Shown here piece after piece: positions 42,165-52,315 of a stretch of DNA of 64,000 bases. Position 1 is the stretch's first letter. The number at the start of each line of letters is the position of its first letter. Location: positions 186,001 through 250,000 of the forward strand of contig JACTVC010000035.1 in the NCBI GenBank assembly GCA_018417955.1, read 5' to 3'. Below the pieces are notes generated by a model. It searched no databases, had not been told where the DNA came from, and saw only the letters and a program-made list of their open reading frames with translations. This stretch comes from Laccaria trichodermophora (taxonomy: Eukaryota > Basidiomycota > Agaricomycetes > Agaricales > Hydnangiaceae). The translations under genes and the position numbers were made by a program.

Positions 42165-43945
42165 CTATTCAATGGTCCAGTTTCTCAGAGTCTCTGGTAC
42201 GAAGTCAATCACCACGATCGGAACAAGGTTCGTGTAGATTGGAGCAGGCTCTGCCGGCTTCACCTTCTTTCTTGATAAAGATGAGAAAGAAAATTTTGAT
42301 GTTTTCTTGTTGCCAACTGGTACTCCCTGATTCTTTTCCTTCCACAGGGAAGCAAGCTTCACAGTCATTCCCTCTGATGGCATTCCTTCGGCTTGATATG
42401 GATGGAGGAAGTCGACGATGGGCAATTCGCGGCTGTTGATATCGAGGTAAAGTCCCCTGAGGAAACCCTCCCTCGAATACGTCCACTTGACCCTGTTTGC
42501 TCGATGCCATACAGCTATCTGTCGCTGATATCTTGTGCGTTCAGAGGTTGTCCCCACCTCGGTGCCATTGTTGCGACCCACAGAGGCAGTCACACCAAAT
42601 GGGTTTTTGATGGAAGCTTGGAGAGCAGCAGACTTTGAAGTCTGAACAATGTTCTTGTCGTTTTTCCCTTCCTTGACTTCGTCTGCATCTGGTTGGGTGT
42701 CAAAAGGTTGTCGAATAATGGAAAGGGCAGAAAGATCATGGCTGTTTACACAAATCTTCACAGATCGCAGGTTATAGCGAGGATCAGCTTCATATTCTGG
42801 TCCTGGAAGACCAATACGCAAGAACTCGATGTTTGATGCAGCATAATTGTTTTTTTTTGATTTTCGCTCCACCTAAGACGTCAAAAAAGGACACTGATAT
42901 CAGCGACATTGAAATTATCGAGAAAAGAGAAAGAACATACCTTGAATGTGAAAGCCCCTGAAAGTGTTATACTCTGAGGTACAGGTTGGCCCATAGCGTC
43001 AGTGATGCCCATGATGTCAGTGATAATGTCAAAGTCGATTCGAGGTTTAGAACGTGGACTAGTCCCTGAATGAGGGTCAGGATTGTGGGTGTCGTTAGAA
43101 CCATCACTGGATTTTTCCTGCTCTATACGCTCTGGCATTTTACCCTGTGCCTTTTCACTGACATTTCCACTACCAGTGGCATGAGCAGAGTTGCTGTTAG
43201 ACGTGGTGGCCGCATTGGTATCGGTTTTCGAGGACCCTTGTCCCTTCGATGGCTCCGTGTCCTGATTGGCCGGTTGCTCTTCGACCTCTTGGGAGCTTGC
43301 CATATGGAAATGATTCGCGCTCTCATATTCATATGAGTCAAGGGTGGTGTTCAAATTATCAACATTATTCCGGACGAAATCATCATAACCCTTCCACATC
43401 GTTCCATCACGCTTGAAGACTGGTGTACGGGAGAAAGACCGTGGCATTCGGACAACCCCAGGGAAAGGTGACAATATCATACCAATTTTCAAAAGATAGT
43501 CATCTTCAAAGTGGAGGTCTTCCAAAATGGTGATAACCACTTCCTGAAGATAGCCACCTCCACGAGAGAGCAGCTCTTCGTCGAACCCAACCTGGGCCCT
43601 CCATAGGTCCCTTTGCACTCCAAAGTCTGCGAAAATCTCCTCCAGGGCATGAATCTTTGATTGAAGGTGCCGCTTAGCGTCATTGGCAAGGAGGACCGTA
43701 ACTGAACATTTGGGGGAAGCAAGAGAGTGTTGCTGGTGAATCACCACAGGTGGTGTTGTGTGATTCCGGGGATCCAAACTCTGGCCGGAGGGAATTGGAA
43801 TTGGGTTTCGGGGAGGGATGAGTGGTGAGATGGGGGTGGGGGTTTTCTCATTAGGCGGCACAGACTCGTTTGACAGGACGCTGTGGGAAGCAACTGGCTC
43901 TATCTTGATATTTCGCGCATTCTTGTGGTTTCTGCTAGTTTCCAC
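42165..43945 (-). CDS. Hypothetical protein of a mushroom family, two exons
   Basis: Exons 43945-42941 and 42872-42165, about 570 codons in one frame. The N-terminal third is Pro/Ser-rich; then FADFGVQRDLWRAQVGFDEE, LQEVVITILEDLHFEDDYLL and KIGMILSPFPGVVRMP; a low-complexity Ser/Thr/Asn region; IDFDIITDIMGITDAMGQPV, GPEYEADPRYNLRSVKICVN; and the ending AVWHRANRVKWTYSREGF with VVIDFVPETLRNWTIE. No domain I can name. No lesion. The start Met may be further upstream, since the frame remains close to other Mets. Confidence 0.6.
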
Positions 43946-44040
43946 TGCAGTTTTGCCATGTGTGTTGGCATTTTTGGAGCTTGAATTCCCTCGGAATCCA
44001 ATGTGACGACCCGGTAAAGAAGCAAGTTTCTAAACCTGTT

Positions 44041-44312
44041 GAGTCAGCATAAATTGAACACTTCGAGAAGAGGGAAACGTGCAGACTGAGGGGCGGAAAG
44101 TGTCGAAGCAACGGTCAGCATGAAACAAAGATGTCAAGAGGTGGGAAATTGCACAGACTGAGAGGTAGAAAGTGCCGAAGCAACTGTCAAGAAGAATCAT
44201 GTACTTCAAAAGTTGGCAGACGCACCAACTGAGAGGCAGAAAATGCCAAAGCAACAGTCAACATAAATCAAGCACTTCGAGATGTGGGAAGACGCACAGT
44301 CTGAGAGGTCAT
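44041..44312. repeat. Tandem repeat, about 72-bp period, 3.7 copies
   Basis: Motif CAGACTGAGAGGCAGAAAGT recurs at about 44082, 44154, 44225 and 44297, spacing 72, 71 and 72 bases. Units also share CGAAGCAACTGTCA and AAGCACTTC...GGTGGGAA. Copies are 75-85% alike by eye. No open frame runs through all copies. Confidence 0.8.
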
Positions 44313-44619
44313 ATAGGAAGAGAAAGGGTTGGAGGAGGATGCAGGGATGGGCGAAAGAGGTCACAGTTGGTACGTCACACGTTCACGCGCTCAGTTTCCA
44401 AATTTCCCAGGAATGCGTGAAAAGTTCGTCAGTATCCTCACTCGCCGTTCCAATGGCGATGGACACGGCCACACCTGGAAGAGTATATTTGAGAATGGGC
44501 CAAGGCTCCCGATCTGCAAAGATGAAGAGCCTGAAGAGGCATAAACATGATCTAGAAGTTGCAAGGACGCGTGGACATCGTTTAAAACTAATCTACTGTA
44601 CATACTAACCAAATACTAA

Positions 44620-45066
44620 TTAACTGTGAGCTAGTTCATCAATTGTAGAAAACATGTCTAAAGCCTTCTTCATCTTTTCCGACTCAGTGGTTCCAGCCCA
44701 CATCGTCAACGGAAAACATAGATAAGTACATTGCGTCGATGCAAGGCAAGGCGACGATGGCTCTAAACAAGACCCTTTCAAGTACTCCTTTGTGTGTTCG
44801 GTCTTGAAATACTCAACGAACCTTTTTATTCTTGCCTTCTGGAGATCCTCGACAGCGGTCAATGCTATGCAATGTCCGTACGCGATCCGCGCGTAGAGAC
44901 GGCGTTGAGCGGATGGCGATACGTCTTGGGAGATCCATAGCAAGGAGGAAGGTGGCGTCCATCCGCTAAACGGATGGCGATACCTCGTCTTGAGGCCTGG
45001 AGGGGTGCAGGGTGTGGTCGGACAGTATGTGAAGGCGATCTGCGGAAGACGATATGTTGCCTTCAT
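44620..45066 (-). CDS. Hypothetical protein of 148 residues, possibly a fragment
   Basis: Single open frame beginning MKATYRLPQIAFTYCPTTPC. Protein-like segments: TRYRHPFSGWTPPSSLLWIS, DVSPSAQRRLYARIAYGHCI, DLQKARIKRFVEYFKTEHTK and ESEKMKKALDMFSTIDELAH. No family recognised. Absence of introns and a short length leave open that it is part of a larger degraded gene. Confidence 0.4.
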   Translation of the reverse strand: MKATYRLPQIAFTYCPTTPCTPPGLKTRYRHPFSGWTPPSSLLWISQDVSPSAQRRLYARIAYGHCIALTAVEDLQKARIKRFVEYFKTEHTKEYLKGSCLEPSSPCLASTQCTYLCFPLTMWAGTTESEKMKKALDMFSTIDELAHS

Positions 45067-45913
45067 GGCTGGAAGGGTTCAGGGCGATGTGGTGGAGTGC
45101 ACAACGCGTAAGGAGTCGATGTACCCCTGTCTAGCGGACGGCGATGCATATTGTCAACGCCAAAACGGACGTCTACGAGGCCAAGAACGGGTGGTGTGGT
45201 CGTGGTGAACGATAACGACAGCGGCGGTTGTACAAGTGGAAAAGAATTCTATGATGAATAGGTAAGTAATTATCATGGCTTATGTGGCAGTTCGGCGAGG
45301 CGGTGCTTTGTACCGCTGAAGGGGTCTGTGTACCCCAGGGGTTTTCATCCTTGGAAGACGACGGACTCGCAAGATGACGAGGTCAACAGAGTTTTGTGGG
45401 CGACTAAGGAGGCAAGCGCCTCTATAGTGAAAAGGCTCAACGTGCTAATTTCCTAGGGAATTTGGTCAATCACAGCACGATGAAAAAGAAAGCACCTCAT
45501 ACAAAGTCCTTGCGATAGTCCGAAAGTCGATCCACTGCTCCTTCTGTAGACCATCTTTCCCGCTATCTATAGAGATGGACGATACCGCGTCCTGCTTCTC
45601 CAACCTCTCCGCAGGATTGACTCCAAATGACCATCGAGGTCAGCGGTCCAAGTAGTGGTTGCGCAGTCACCAACGTTTGATGAAAGATTTAGACACAGAT
45701 TAAAATCCCGCTTGGCTCCGCTCAATTTGGTGTGGACAGACGAGTCGGCGATCAATTGAGTTTCAAATTACTTGAACACGGCATGACAATGATAGAGATC
45801 GACGGGGGGCTGTGTACGTATCTACTGCGCAGCTGCACACCTTGGTCAATGACATACTGTGTATAAAAACCGAGCTCACAAGTCAATAGCTTCACTTTCC
45901 TCTTCAGCGCAGA
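45067..45913. other. Gene-free spacer with TATA-type promoter at its right end
   Basis: No coding sequence supported. The right end holds the promoter of the SPFH gene (see 45862-45868). Confidence 0.5.
45862..45868 (+). promoter_or_regulatory. TATA box of the SPFH-domain gene
   Basis: TATAAAA, 46 bases upstream of the ATG at 45914, followed by a CT-rich stretch (cttcactttcctcttc) as common at fungal transcription starts. Confidence 0.5.
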
Positions 45914-47364
45914 ATGTCACACAACGGCGGATTCGATACCATGATCAAGGGCCGCGCTTCGCCCAGCGGATCCAGTGGACACGGGAATGTAGTTGACCAC
46001 CATGCTGCCAATGGCAAGTATTCTTCCCATTTTGCCTTAACAATTAAACTCTCATCTCTTTCTTTGATTAAACAGTGACTGATGAGCTTCCAGCAGGTCC
46101 AAAGAGAGCGGGAGACATCGGGAAGAGCACCATGATCCAGGTGCAACCCTTGAAGCGAAGCGAAATGCAGGTGAGACATCCCTAAAAGGACATTGGTATG
46201 AATTCCTTGCTAACTACGACCCTTATCAGCCTTCGTATGCCCAAGATCTTGGAACTGGAGAGGTCACTCACGGTATCTATGGTTCTCTCCTCCAAGGCCT
46301 GGGTTGCATGGTTGGTTTCGTCGGAGCCTTCCCTTGCTGCCCATGCCCCAACCCCTTCCGTAATGTCCAACAGGGTACTTAACATTCTTGCACCTCCGAA
46401 GGCACTATTATTGACCACTAACTCTTTGTGCAGGCTCTGTTGGTCTGGTCTCACGATTCGGACAATTCTACAAATCTGTGGACCCAGGCCTTGTCCAGGT
46501 CAACGTTTGCACAGAGTCTCTCCGCGTGGTGGATGTCAAAATTCAGATCAGTCCCATTGGCCGCCAGATGGTTATGTTCGTACCCAATTGCTTTTTGTCC
46601 TGTCCTATCATTTACCCTGTTACACACAGCACCCGTGATAACGTCAATGTCGAAATGTGAGTCTTCCGTGTGTGGTCTTTACCTCCCCTACACTTTACTT
46701 ATGTGTGGTCACTTTTTTAGCGACTCGGTTATTTATTTCCAGATTTGCAACCCATATCGCGCTGCATTCGGAATCACTGACCTCCGTCAGGCCCTGATCG
46801 AACGTGCTCAAACGACACTCCGACATGTTGTTGGTGCCCGCGCAGTCCAGAGCGTGGTCACTGAGCGCGAGGCTATCGCCTTTGAAATCGCAGAAATCGT
46901 CGGTGACGTCGCGGACAAGTGGGGTGTCGCCATTGAGGGTATCCTCATCAAGGATATCATCTTCAGCGCCGAAGTCTCCGCATCTTTGTCGTCTGCGGCT
47001 CAGCAGAAGAGGATTGGAGAGTCGAAGGTCATTGCGGCCCGTGCAGAAGTCGACTCGGCCCGCTTGATGAGACAGGCTGCAGATATTTTGGCCAGTCCCG
47101 CTGCTATGCAGATCAGGCAGCTTGAGGCCTGTTCGTATCCCGCTTATTTCTCGCTATTTTTTCGCTTACACGTCTTTGACAACAGTACAACAAATGGCCA
47201 AGTCTGCTAACAGCAAGGTCGTCTTCGTGCCGATGCAGCTCCAGAGTGACGTTTCTAGCCAGCTGGTCAACCACCCCGTTGTACAAAGCGAGTCCGGCAA
47301 TGAAACCGTGAATCTCGGCGCGACTGGTCGTGTGGGACTGTTGAACGCCGTAGCAGACGTTTAA
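45914..47364 (+). CDS. SPFH/stomatin-like membrane protein
   Basis: Seven exons: 45914-46013, 46076-46170, 46230-46374, 46434-46575, 46630-46656, 46721-47130 and 47186-47364 (about 364 codons). A short hydrophobic hairpin GLGCMVGFVGAFPCCPCPNP anchors the protein and its Cys residues may be palmitoylated. The Band-7 core follows: SVGLVSRFGQFYKSVDPGLV, VCTESLRVVDVKIQ, TRDNVNVEIDSVIYFQICNP, ALIERAQTTLRHVVGARAVQ, GVAIEGILIKDI, AEVSASLSSAAQQKR and AARAEVDSARLMRQAADILA, as in stomatins. Oligomerising scaffold at membranes; organelle not determinable here. Oddities: the first intron has a GC donor (GCAAGT at 46014), and exon 5 is only 27 bases. Confidence 0.92.
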
Positions 47365-47843
47365 ATGCCCCACCGGCATTGATACCCATTGCCATACCCT
47401 TCATCTTCGTTTACTCCCGACTTCATCTCAAAGCGTGTGGCTTTTTTGAACATGGTCAATCGTCCCAGTTGTCCGATGCTACCCGCGATATCTTTTTGGA
47501 CTGGACTGATACCTGTGACTGGCTGCGGGTGTTGGACTGTTTTGGTACCCATATGGCCTCCATTTTCGTCGTTTATGTCTTTGACATTTTTGACACCCCT
47601 CTATTGGTTACCCTCATTCTCGTATAGTTGTGTAAAGGAAAATATTGATTCCCATTTAGCCCTCGGTAAAATCTACCTGTTTGTAACCTCGTTAATCATT
47701 GTAAAATGTACTGTGGATTGTTACTTGATGCATACGACCTTTGTCGCGAAGAAGCGAAATTCGTCAATGACCTTGAAATACATAAAGAGAAAAAGGATGT
47801 GCAAGGTACATACAAGGTTCTGTAAAGGTATGCGATCTTCCCC

Positions 47844-48575
47844 TCAATCTTCTCTCCACGCAACTTGGCCGTTGGCCCACTTCCCGCCCCACATTGCCCT
47901 CTTGTGATACTGTTTTCTCATTTCCTTGAACTCTTTGATAAACTCCTCGACCTCCAAACCACCCCTTGGCGTCCCAGTTCCTGACGTGTCTCCTCTTGCG
48001 AGGGAGGGGAGGCTGGGTTGCTGTTGGACAAAAGATGATGCAAGCGCTTCAGAGGCCTCGTCTTGAGCTGTCGTGCTGTGCCGCAAGCGCATAAGAAGAA
48101 ATTGAGGCGTAAAACGCTGAATTGGAATTCAATGCATTGATCGACGCGAGCTGCGACGAACACGAACCTGGTAAACCTCCTTCTGCTCCTTCTCTAACTC
48201 CTGCCACCTCGTTTCTAACCGCTTTGCTTCATCGAATGCCTCCTGCGTCTCTGCACGTAGATGGTACAAAGATTGTTGTAGACCTAGATTGTTCTCTGTG
48301 AATGCCTACAATAAGCCACCATAAACCCAAATTTAAATAAGATAGCCTACTCGCAATAGATTCGTTCGCCATTCCCAGCTCTGCCTGGGCTCTGTATAGG
48401 TTCTTGACTCGAGTTAAGGAGTGAAAGATCGCCTGAAAGTAGGTGGGGTCCGCAAGCAGATCTTCGAGGTCTTCACGACTGTATGGACATCAGGACGCTG
48501 TTCACAACGTATCGCCGCTGCAGACATACGATAGATGAGAGAGTTCGGGGAAGTCTCTTTGCAGAGGAGTCGCCA
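47844..48575 (-). CDS. VPS37: ESCRT-I subunit VPS37 (Mod(r) domain)
   Basis: VPS37 stabilises the ESCRT-I complex that sorts ubiquitylated cargo at endosomes. Exons 48575-48530, 48478-48351, 48295-48168 and 48116-47844 (about 191 codons). Product starts MATPLQRDFPELSHLSREDL and continues the Mod(r) pattern: EDLLADPTYFQAIFHSL, TRVKNLYRAQAELGMANESI, NNLGLQQSLYHLRAETQEAF, RLETRWQELEKEQKEVYQ, RFTPQFLLMRLRHSTTAQDE and EEFIKEFKEMRKQYHKRAMW. The long helical hairpin is typical. Divergent to RRP40 with 81 bases between start codons; convergent with the SPFH gene. Confidence 0.85.
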
Positions 48576-48656
48576 TAGCCGTTCAATGAGAAAGGCGGTC
48601 CTGTTCGAGTTCGTCGTTCGGAGTCAACATTTGTGACTTGCACTTGTTTGACAACC
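48576..48656. promoter_or_regulatory. Bidirectional promoter between VPS37 and RRP40
   Basis: 81 bases separate the two start codons. No obvious core element. Confidence 0.5.
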
Positions 48657-49529
48657 ATGTCCGTCGTCCTTCCTGGCGAGGAAGTTCCAGCCCAGCACGT
48701 TAACCTCAAACTTGGGCCAGGTTTACTCCAAGTACCTGGCGCTGGTTCGAGTGGACGGGAATCTACAGTCATTTCAACGAAAGCCGGCATCTTAAATCAT
48801 TCTGCAAATCGAAGCAAATGGTGGGTTGAGAGCAACTCAAAACGTGTTCGTTTTTTACAAGTTTTACTTTCAGCAGAATGGAAAGGCTGATCCAAGACCC
48901 TTGTAGTACGTTCCTGCACCTCAGGAGTCGGTCGTCGGGGTGATTACGCAGAGGCTGGGAGAAGGATACCGTGTTGATATCGGGGCGGCCCACTATGCTT
49001 CCCTTGACTCCCTGGCATTTGAAGGTGCCTCAAAGCGCAATAAACCTAATCTCAAGGCAAGCCCTTTGGACGTGAAGATATTCAATTAATTAATTTTTTT
49101 CTTCTGTGAGTGTAGGTGGGATGTCTGGTATATGCTCGTGTCTCTCTGGCGCATAAGGATATGGAACCAGAACTAGAGTGTTTCGATGCCCAGACGCGAA
49201 AATCGGAAGGGTTTGGAGAACTTAAAGGTGGCTTCGTCGTTCGTTGCGGCCTCAAGATGTGTCTCGAGTGAGTTCCCTCAACAGCCACATTTCTCGATTT
49301 TGTATTCACATTCCAAAGCCTGTTAGATACGAAACATTTCCTACTGCCTTTACTGGGTGGTCGCTTTCCTCTCGAGGTAGCAGTGGGCTTGAATGGACGC
49401 GTATGGGTGAATGCGAAGGAGATCAAGCAGGTAATTGCTATCGTGAGATGTATTGAAGCTGTCGATTTTGATGGTGGTGGACTGGATGCCAAGGGGGTCA
49501 AAACGTTGTTGGATACATTGGACGTGTAA
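48657..49529 (+). CDS. RRP40: Exosome complex component RRP40
   Basis: S1/KH cap subunit of the RNA exosome. Exons 48657-48845, 48907-49056, 49116-49267 and 49319-49529 give about 233 codons. Motifs: VLPGEEVPAQHVNLKLGPGL (N-terminal domain), SVVGVITQRLGEGYRVDIGA (S1), KRNKPNLKVGCLVYARVSLA, GELKGGFVVRCGLKMCLDLL (KH) and LLPLLGGRFPLEVAVGLNGR followed by VWVNAKEIKQVIAIVRCIEA. The second intron has a GC donor (GCAAGC at 49057), the second GC-AG intron in the window. The 49268-49318 intron uses the first of two candidate AGs. No lesion. Confidence 0.9.
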
Positions 49530-49608
49530 CTATGTAAGGGTATCTTTATTGTAATGTGTACACTAGTACTACACAGAATACACTGAGACTACTGTGAGTA
49601 GTTGGAAA

Positions 49609-50296
49609 TTAGTCCTCATCAGCGAGACGAGCTCTCTTCGTTGGCCTTCTTGAAGATATGCTTGCCTCCTCTTCGCTCTCCCCAGTGCTTCTCAGGCTAA
49701 CACTGGCCCGCTTCTTGCGCTGGTATTCCTTATCTCTGATACGCTTCTGTTGGGCGACAGAGATCTCTTGATTTCTAGTCGCAGGGGGCACCACAACTGT
49801 TGTAACACCGGTTGTTGACTGCTTTCCATATTCATCATTGGTCATGGTTGATTCCTCCCCCTCTCCCATAAGTTCGAGAGACTGATAATATGACGGACGA
49901 TTAGCAAGAAAATAAAGAGGTCTAACAAGAATCCAACGCACCCTTTGATAAGTCAAACTGCTGTTCGAGAACACGCGATCATGGTCGTTCACTTCATACT
50001 TTCTCCTGCCGGTGCTCTGGTTCTTCAAGTATCCCTCAAACCCATGAATAATGTTTCCTCCACTGTGCGCAGCCGTCTCCGTGAGATATGCGGCTTCGAG
50101 GTTATATATCTGGACCTCAACTTGAGCCTACTGGCAAAACCCATTTACGATGAGCCACACGGAAGATAAAAGGGATTGTGCGCACTAGTTGTTTGTCTGT
50201 CACGCGCTTTCTTGGAAGAGCCTGCATAAGCTCCTTTCTAAGATTTTCATAGCGAGCCCTGTCTTCTGCAGACGGTGCGCCCGCTACATCCGCCAT
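49609..50296 (-). CDS. EAF6: Chromatin modification-related protein EAF6
   Basis: Small subunit of NuA4/NuA3-type histone acetyltransferase complexes. Exons 50296-50186, 50127-49942 and 49881-49609, about 190 codons. The EAF6 domain is clear: AEDRARYENLRKELMQALPR, KRVTDKQLAQVEVQIYNLEA, YLTETAAHSGGNIIHGFEGY, LKNQSTGRRKYEVNDHDRVF and SNSSLTYQRSLELMGEGEES. A C-terminal basic tail (AQQKRIRDKEYQRKKR, RPTKRARLADED) extends beyond yeast EAF6, as in other mushrooms. Divergent to RPT5 with 132 bases between start codons. Confidence 0.88.
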
Positions 50297-50428
50297 GGAT
50301 GAGATTGCCAGTGAGGGCTGAGAGTGAGTTATTTGGTGTTGTTGATTTCAAAAGGGTGAGGAGTACGCGTGTACTTGACGCGCACAAGTTACAACTTCAA
50401 TTATTTCTTCTGCTTATCTTTGTCACCA
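50297..50428. promoter_or_regulatory. Bidirectional promoter between EAF6 and RPT5
   Basis: 132 bases between start codons. I see no convincing yeast-type PACE element (GGTGGCAAA) that marks proteasome genes in ascomycetes. Confidence 0.4.
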
Positions 50429-52063
50429 TGTCATCTGCGCCCCCGCCAAGCAACCCACCTGGTAACCCAGAGAAGAAACCAGAGGATTCTGCGCCCTCGA
50501 CTTCAGCAGCTGCTGAAGGAACAGACATGGACACAACACCAGACGCTCCAGTTGAGGAATCATGGGACGACATTCCTGAAGATATCATGGCTCTGAGCAC
50601 AGATGAGATTAACACGAGAACGCGACTGATTGAGAACGACATCAAAGTACGCAATCTGCTGTGGATCATAATGTAGAAGCTAACGAGGCGCAGGTTATGA
50701 GGTCAGAAACATTACGATTGCAGCATGAACAGAGTGTTATGAAGGAAAAGATTCGTGATAACGGAGAAAAGATCAAACAGAACAAAGTTTTGCCCTATCT
50801 TGTTGGAAACGTTGTTGAGGTTCGTAACCCTTCACCTCCACGTTTTGGCAAAGGGCTAAACTTGTTTAGATTTTGGATGTCGACCCCGAGGTCGAGGAGG
50901 ATGGTGCCAATCAAGACTTGGATTCGATGCGTAAAGGAAAATGTGCCGTCATTAAAACCTCCACCCGTCAAACTGTGTTCCTGCCCTTGATCGGCCTTGT
51001 CCCCCCAGAGAAACTCACGCCTGGTGATCTTGTTGGTGTCAACAAAGATTCCTACCTAGTTCTTGATACACTCCCCGCCGAATTTGATTCACGCGTGAAA
51101 GCGATGGAGGTTGATGAACGGCCGACGGAGACCTATACGGATATTGGCGGTCTGGAGAAGCAGATTGAGGAATTAGTGGAAGCTATCGTCCTTCCTATGG
51201 AGCAGGCTGACAAGTTCAAGACGCTCGGCATAAAGCCACCCAAGGGTTGTTTGATGTATGGGCCACCCGGTACGCCATGACTGACATCGTTCTGATAACT
51301 AAATCAAACCATATTTACCTCCAGGGACGGGCAAAACACTTCTCGCCCGTGCTTGCGCCGCCTCAACAAAAGCTTGTTATCTGAAACTCGCCGGACCTTC
51401 TCTGGTCCAAATGTTCATCGGTGATGGTGCCAAGCTTGTCCGTGACGCATTCGCGTTGGCCAAAGAAAAGGCCCCTGCTATCATCTTCATCGATGAACTT
51501 GACGCCATTGGCACGAAACGTTTTGACTCGGAGAAGAGTGGTGACCGTGAGGTGCAGAGAACGATGTTGGAGCTCCTGAACCAACTGGATGGATTTGGGA
51601 GCGATGACCGCATCAAGGTAAGCTTCACTCATATCAAGTCATATCAAGTAGACAATCATCATCGTTGTAGGTTATTGCAGCGACAAACAGGATAGACATA
51701 TTGGATCCTGCTCTACTACGGTCTGGACGTCTCGATCGTAAAATTGAGTTCCCGCTACCAAATGAGACAGCACGGGCTCGTATTCTTCAAATTCACTCAC
51801 GCAAGATGGCGATATCACCCGACGTCAACTACGAAGAACTAGCGAGGAGCACGGATGAATTCAATGCGGCGCAGCTCAAGGCTGTCTGTGTGGAAGCTGG
51901 AATGATTGCTCTGAGAGAAGGTGCCACGAAATTGAGCCACGAGCATTTCCTGAGTGGCATATCAGAGGGTAAGCTATGCATGAGATGTCCAGGTACCAGA
52001 ACTCACCTCATCTGCGTTACAGTGCAAAGCAAGAAGAAGAATGACCTGATGTACTTTGCGTAA
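50429..52063 (+). CDS. RPT5: 26S proteasome regulatory ATPase RPT5 (PSMC3)
   Basis: One of six AAA ATPases of the proteasome base. Exons 50429-50646, 50694-50819, 50870-51269, 51325-51617, 51671-51968 and 52023-52063 (about 458 codons). Coiled coil after an acidic N-terminus; OB domain ([40 protein letters not shown]); AAA domain with Walker [13 protein letters not shown], Walker [32 protein letters not shown]-type [20 protein letters not shown] and RLDRKIEFP. The C-terminus is DLMYFA, a HbYX-type tail (Tyr second from a Phe-Ala end) that docks in the 20S pocket and is the binding site of Nas2/PSMD9. Intact. Confidence 0.96.
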
Positions 52064-52315
52064 TGTTGGTTAGGCCAGGAAAGGCAAGAGAAAGACCAAG
52101 AAAGGCAAGCGGATGGTTTAATATGGAAATGAGTTATTAATAGAGTTTGTACTGTACGTATTCCTGCTCGTACTAAGCCCGCATTAGCCTGATTTCGGTC
52201 TTTGCGGGCTAAAGCAATAACCTCCTGGGCCACCTTGTATGTCCACTTTGTCGAATAGTATTTTCTGCTATGACCCAACTGTTTACAGAGCTCAACAGTT
52301 TCCTTCAACTTCGTT

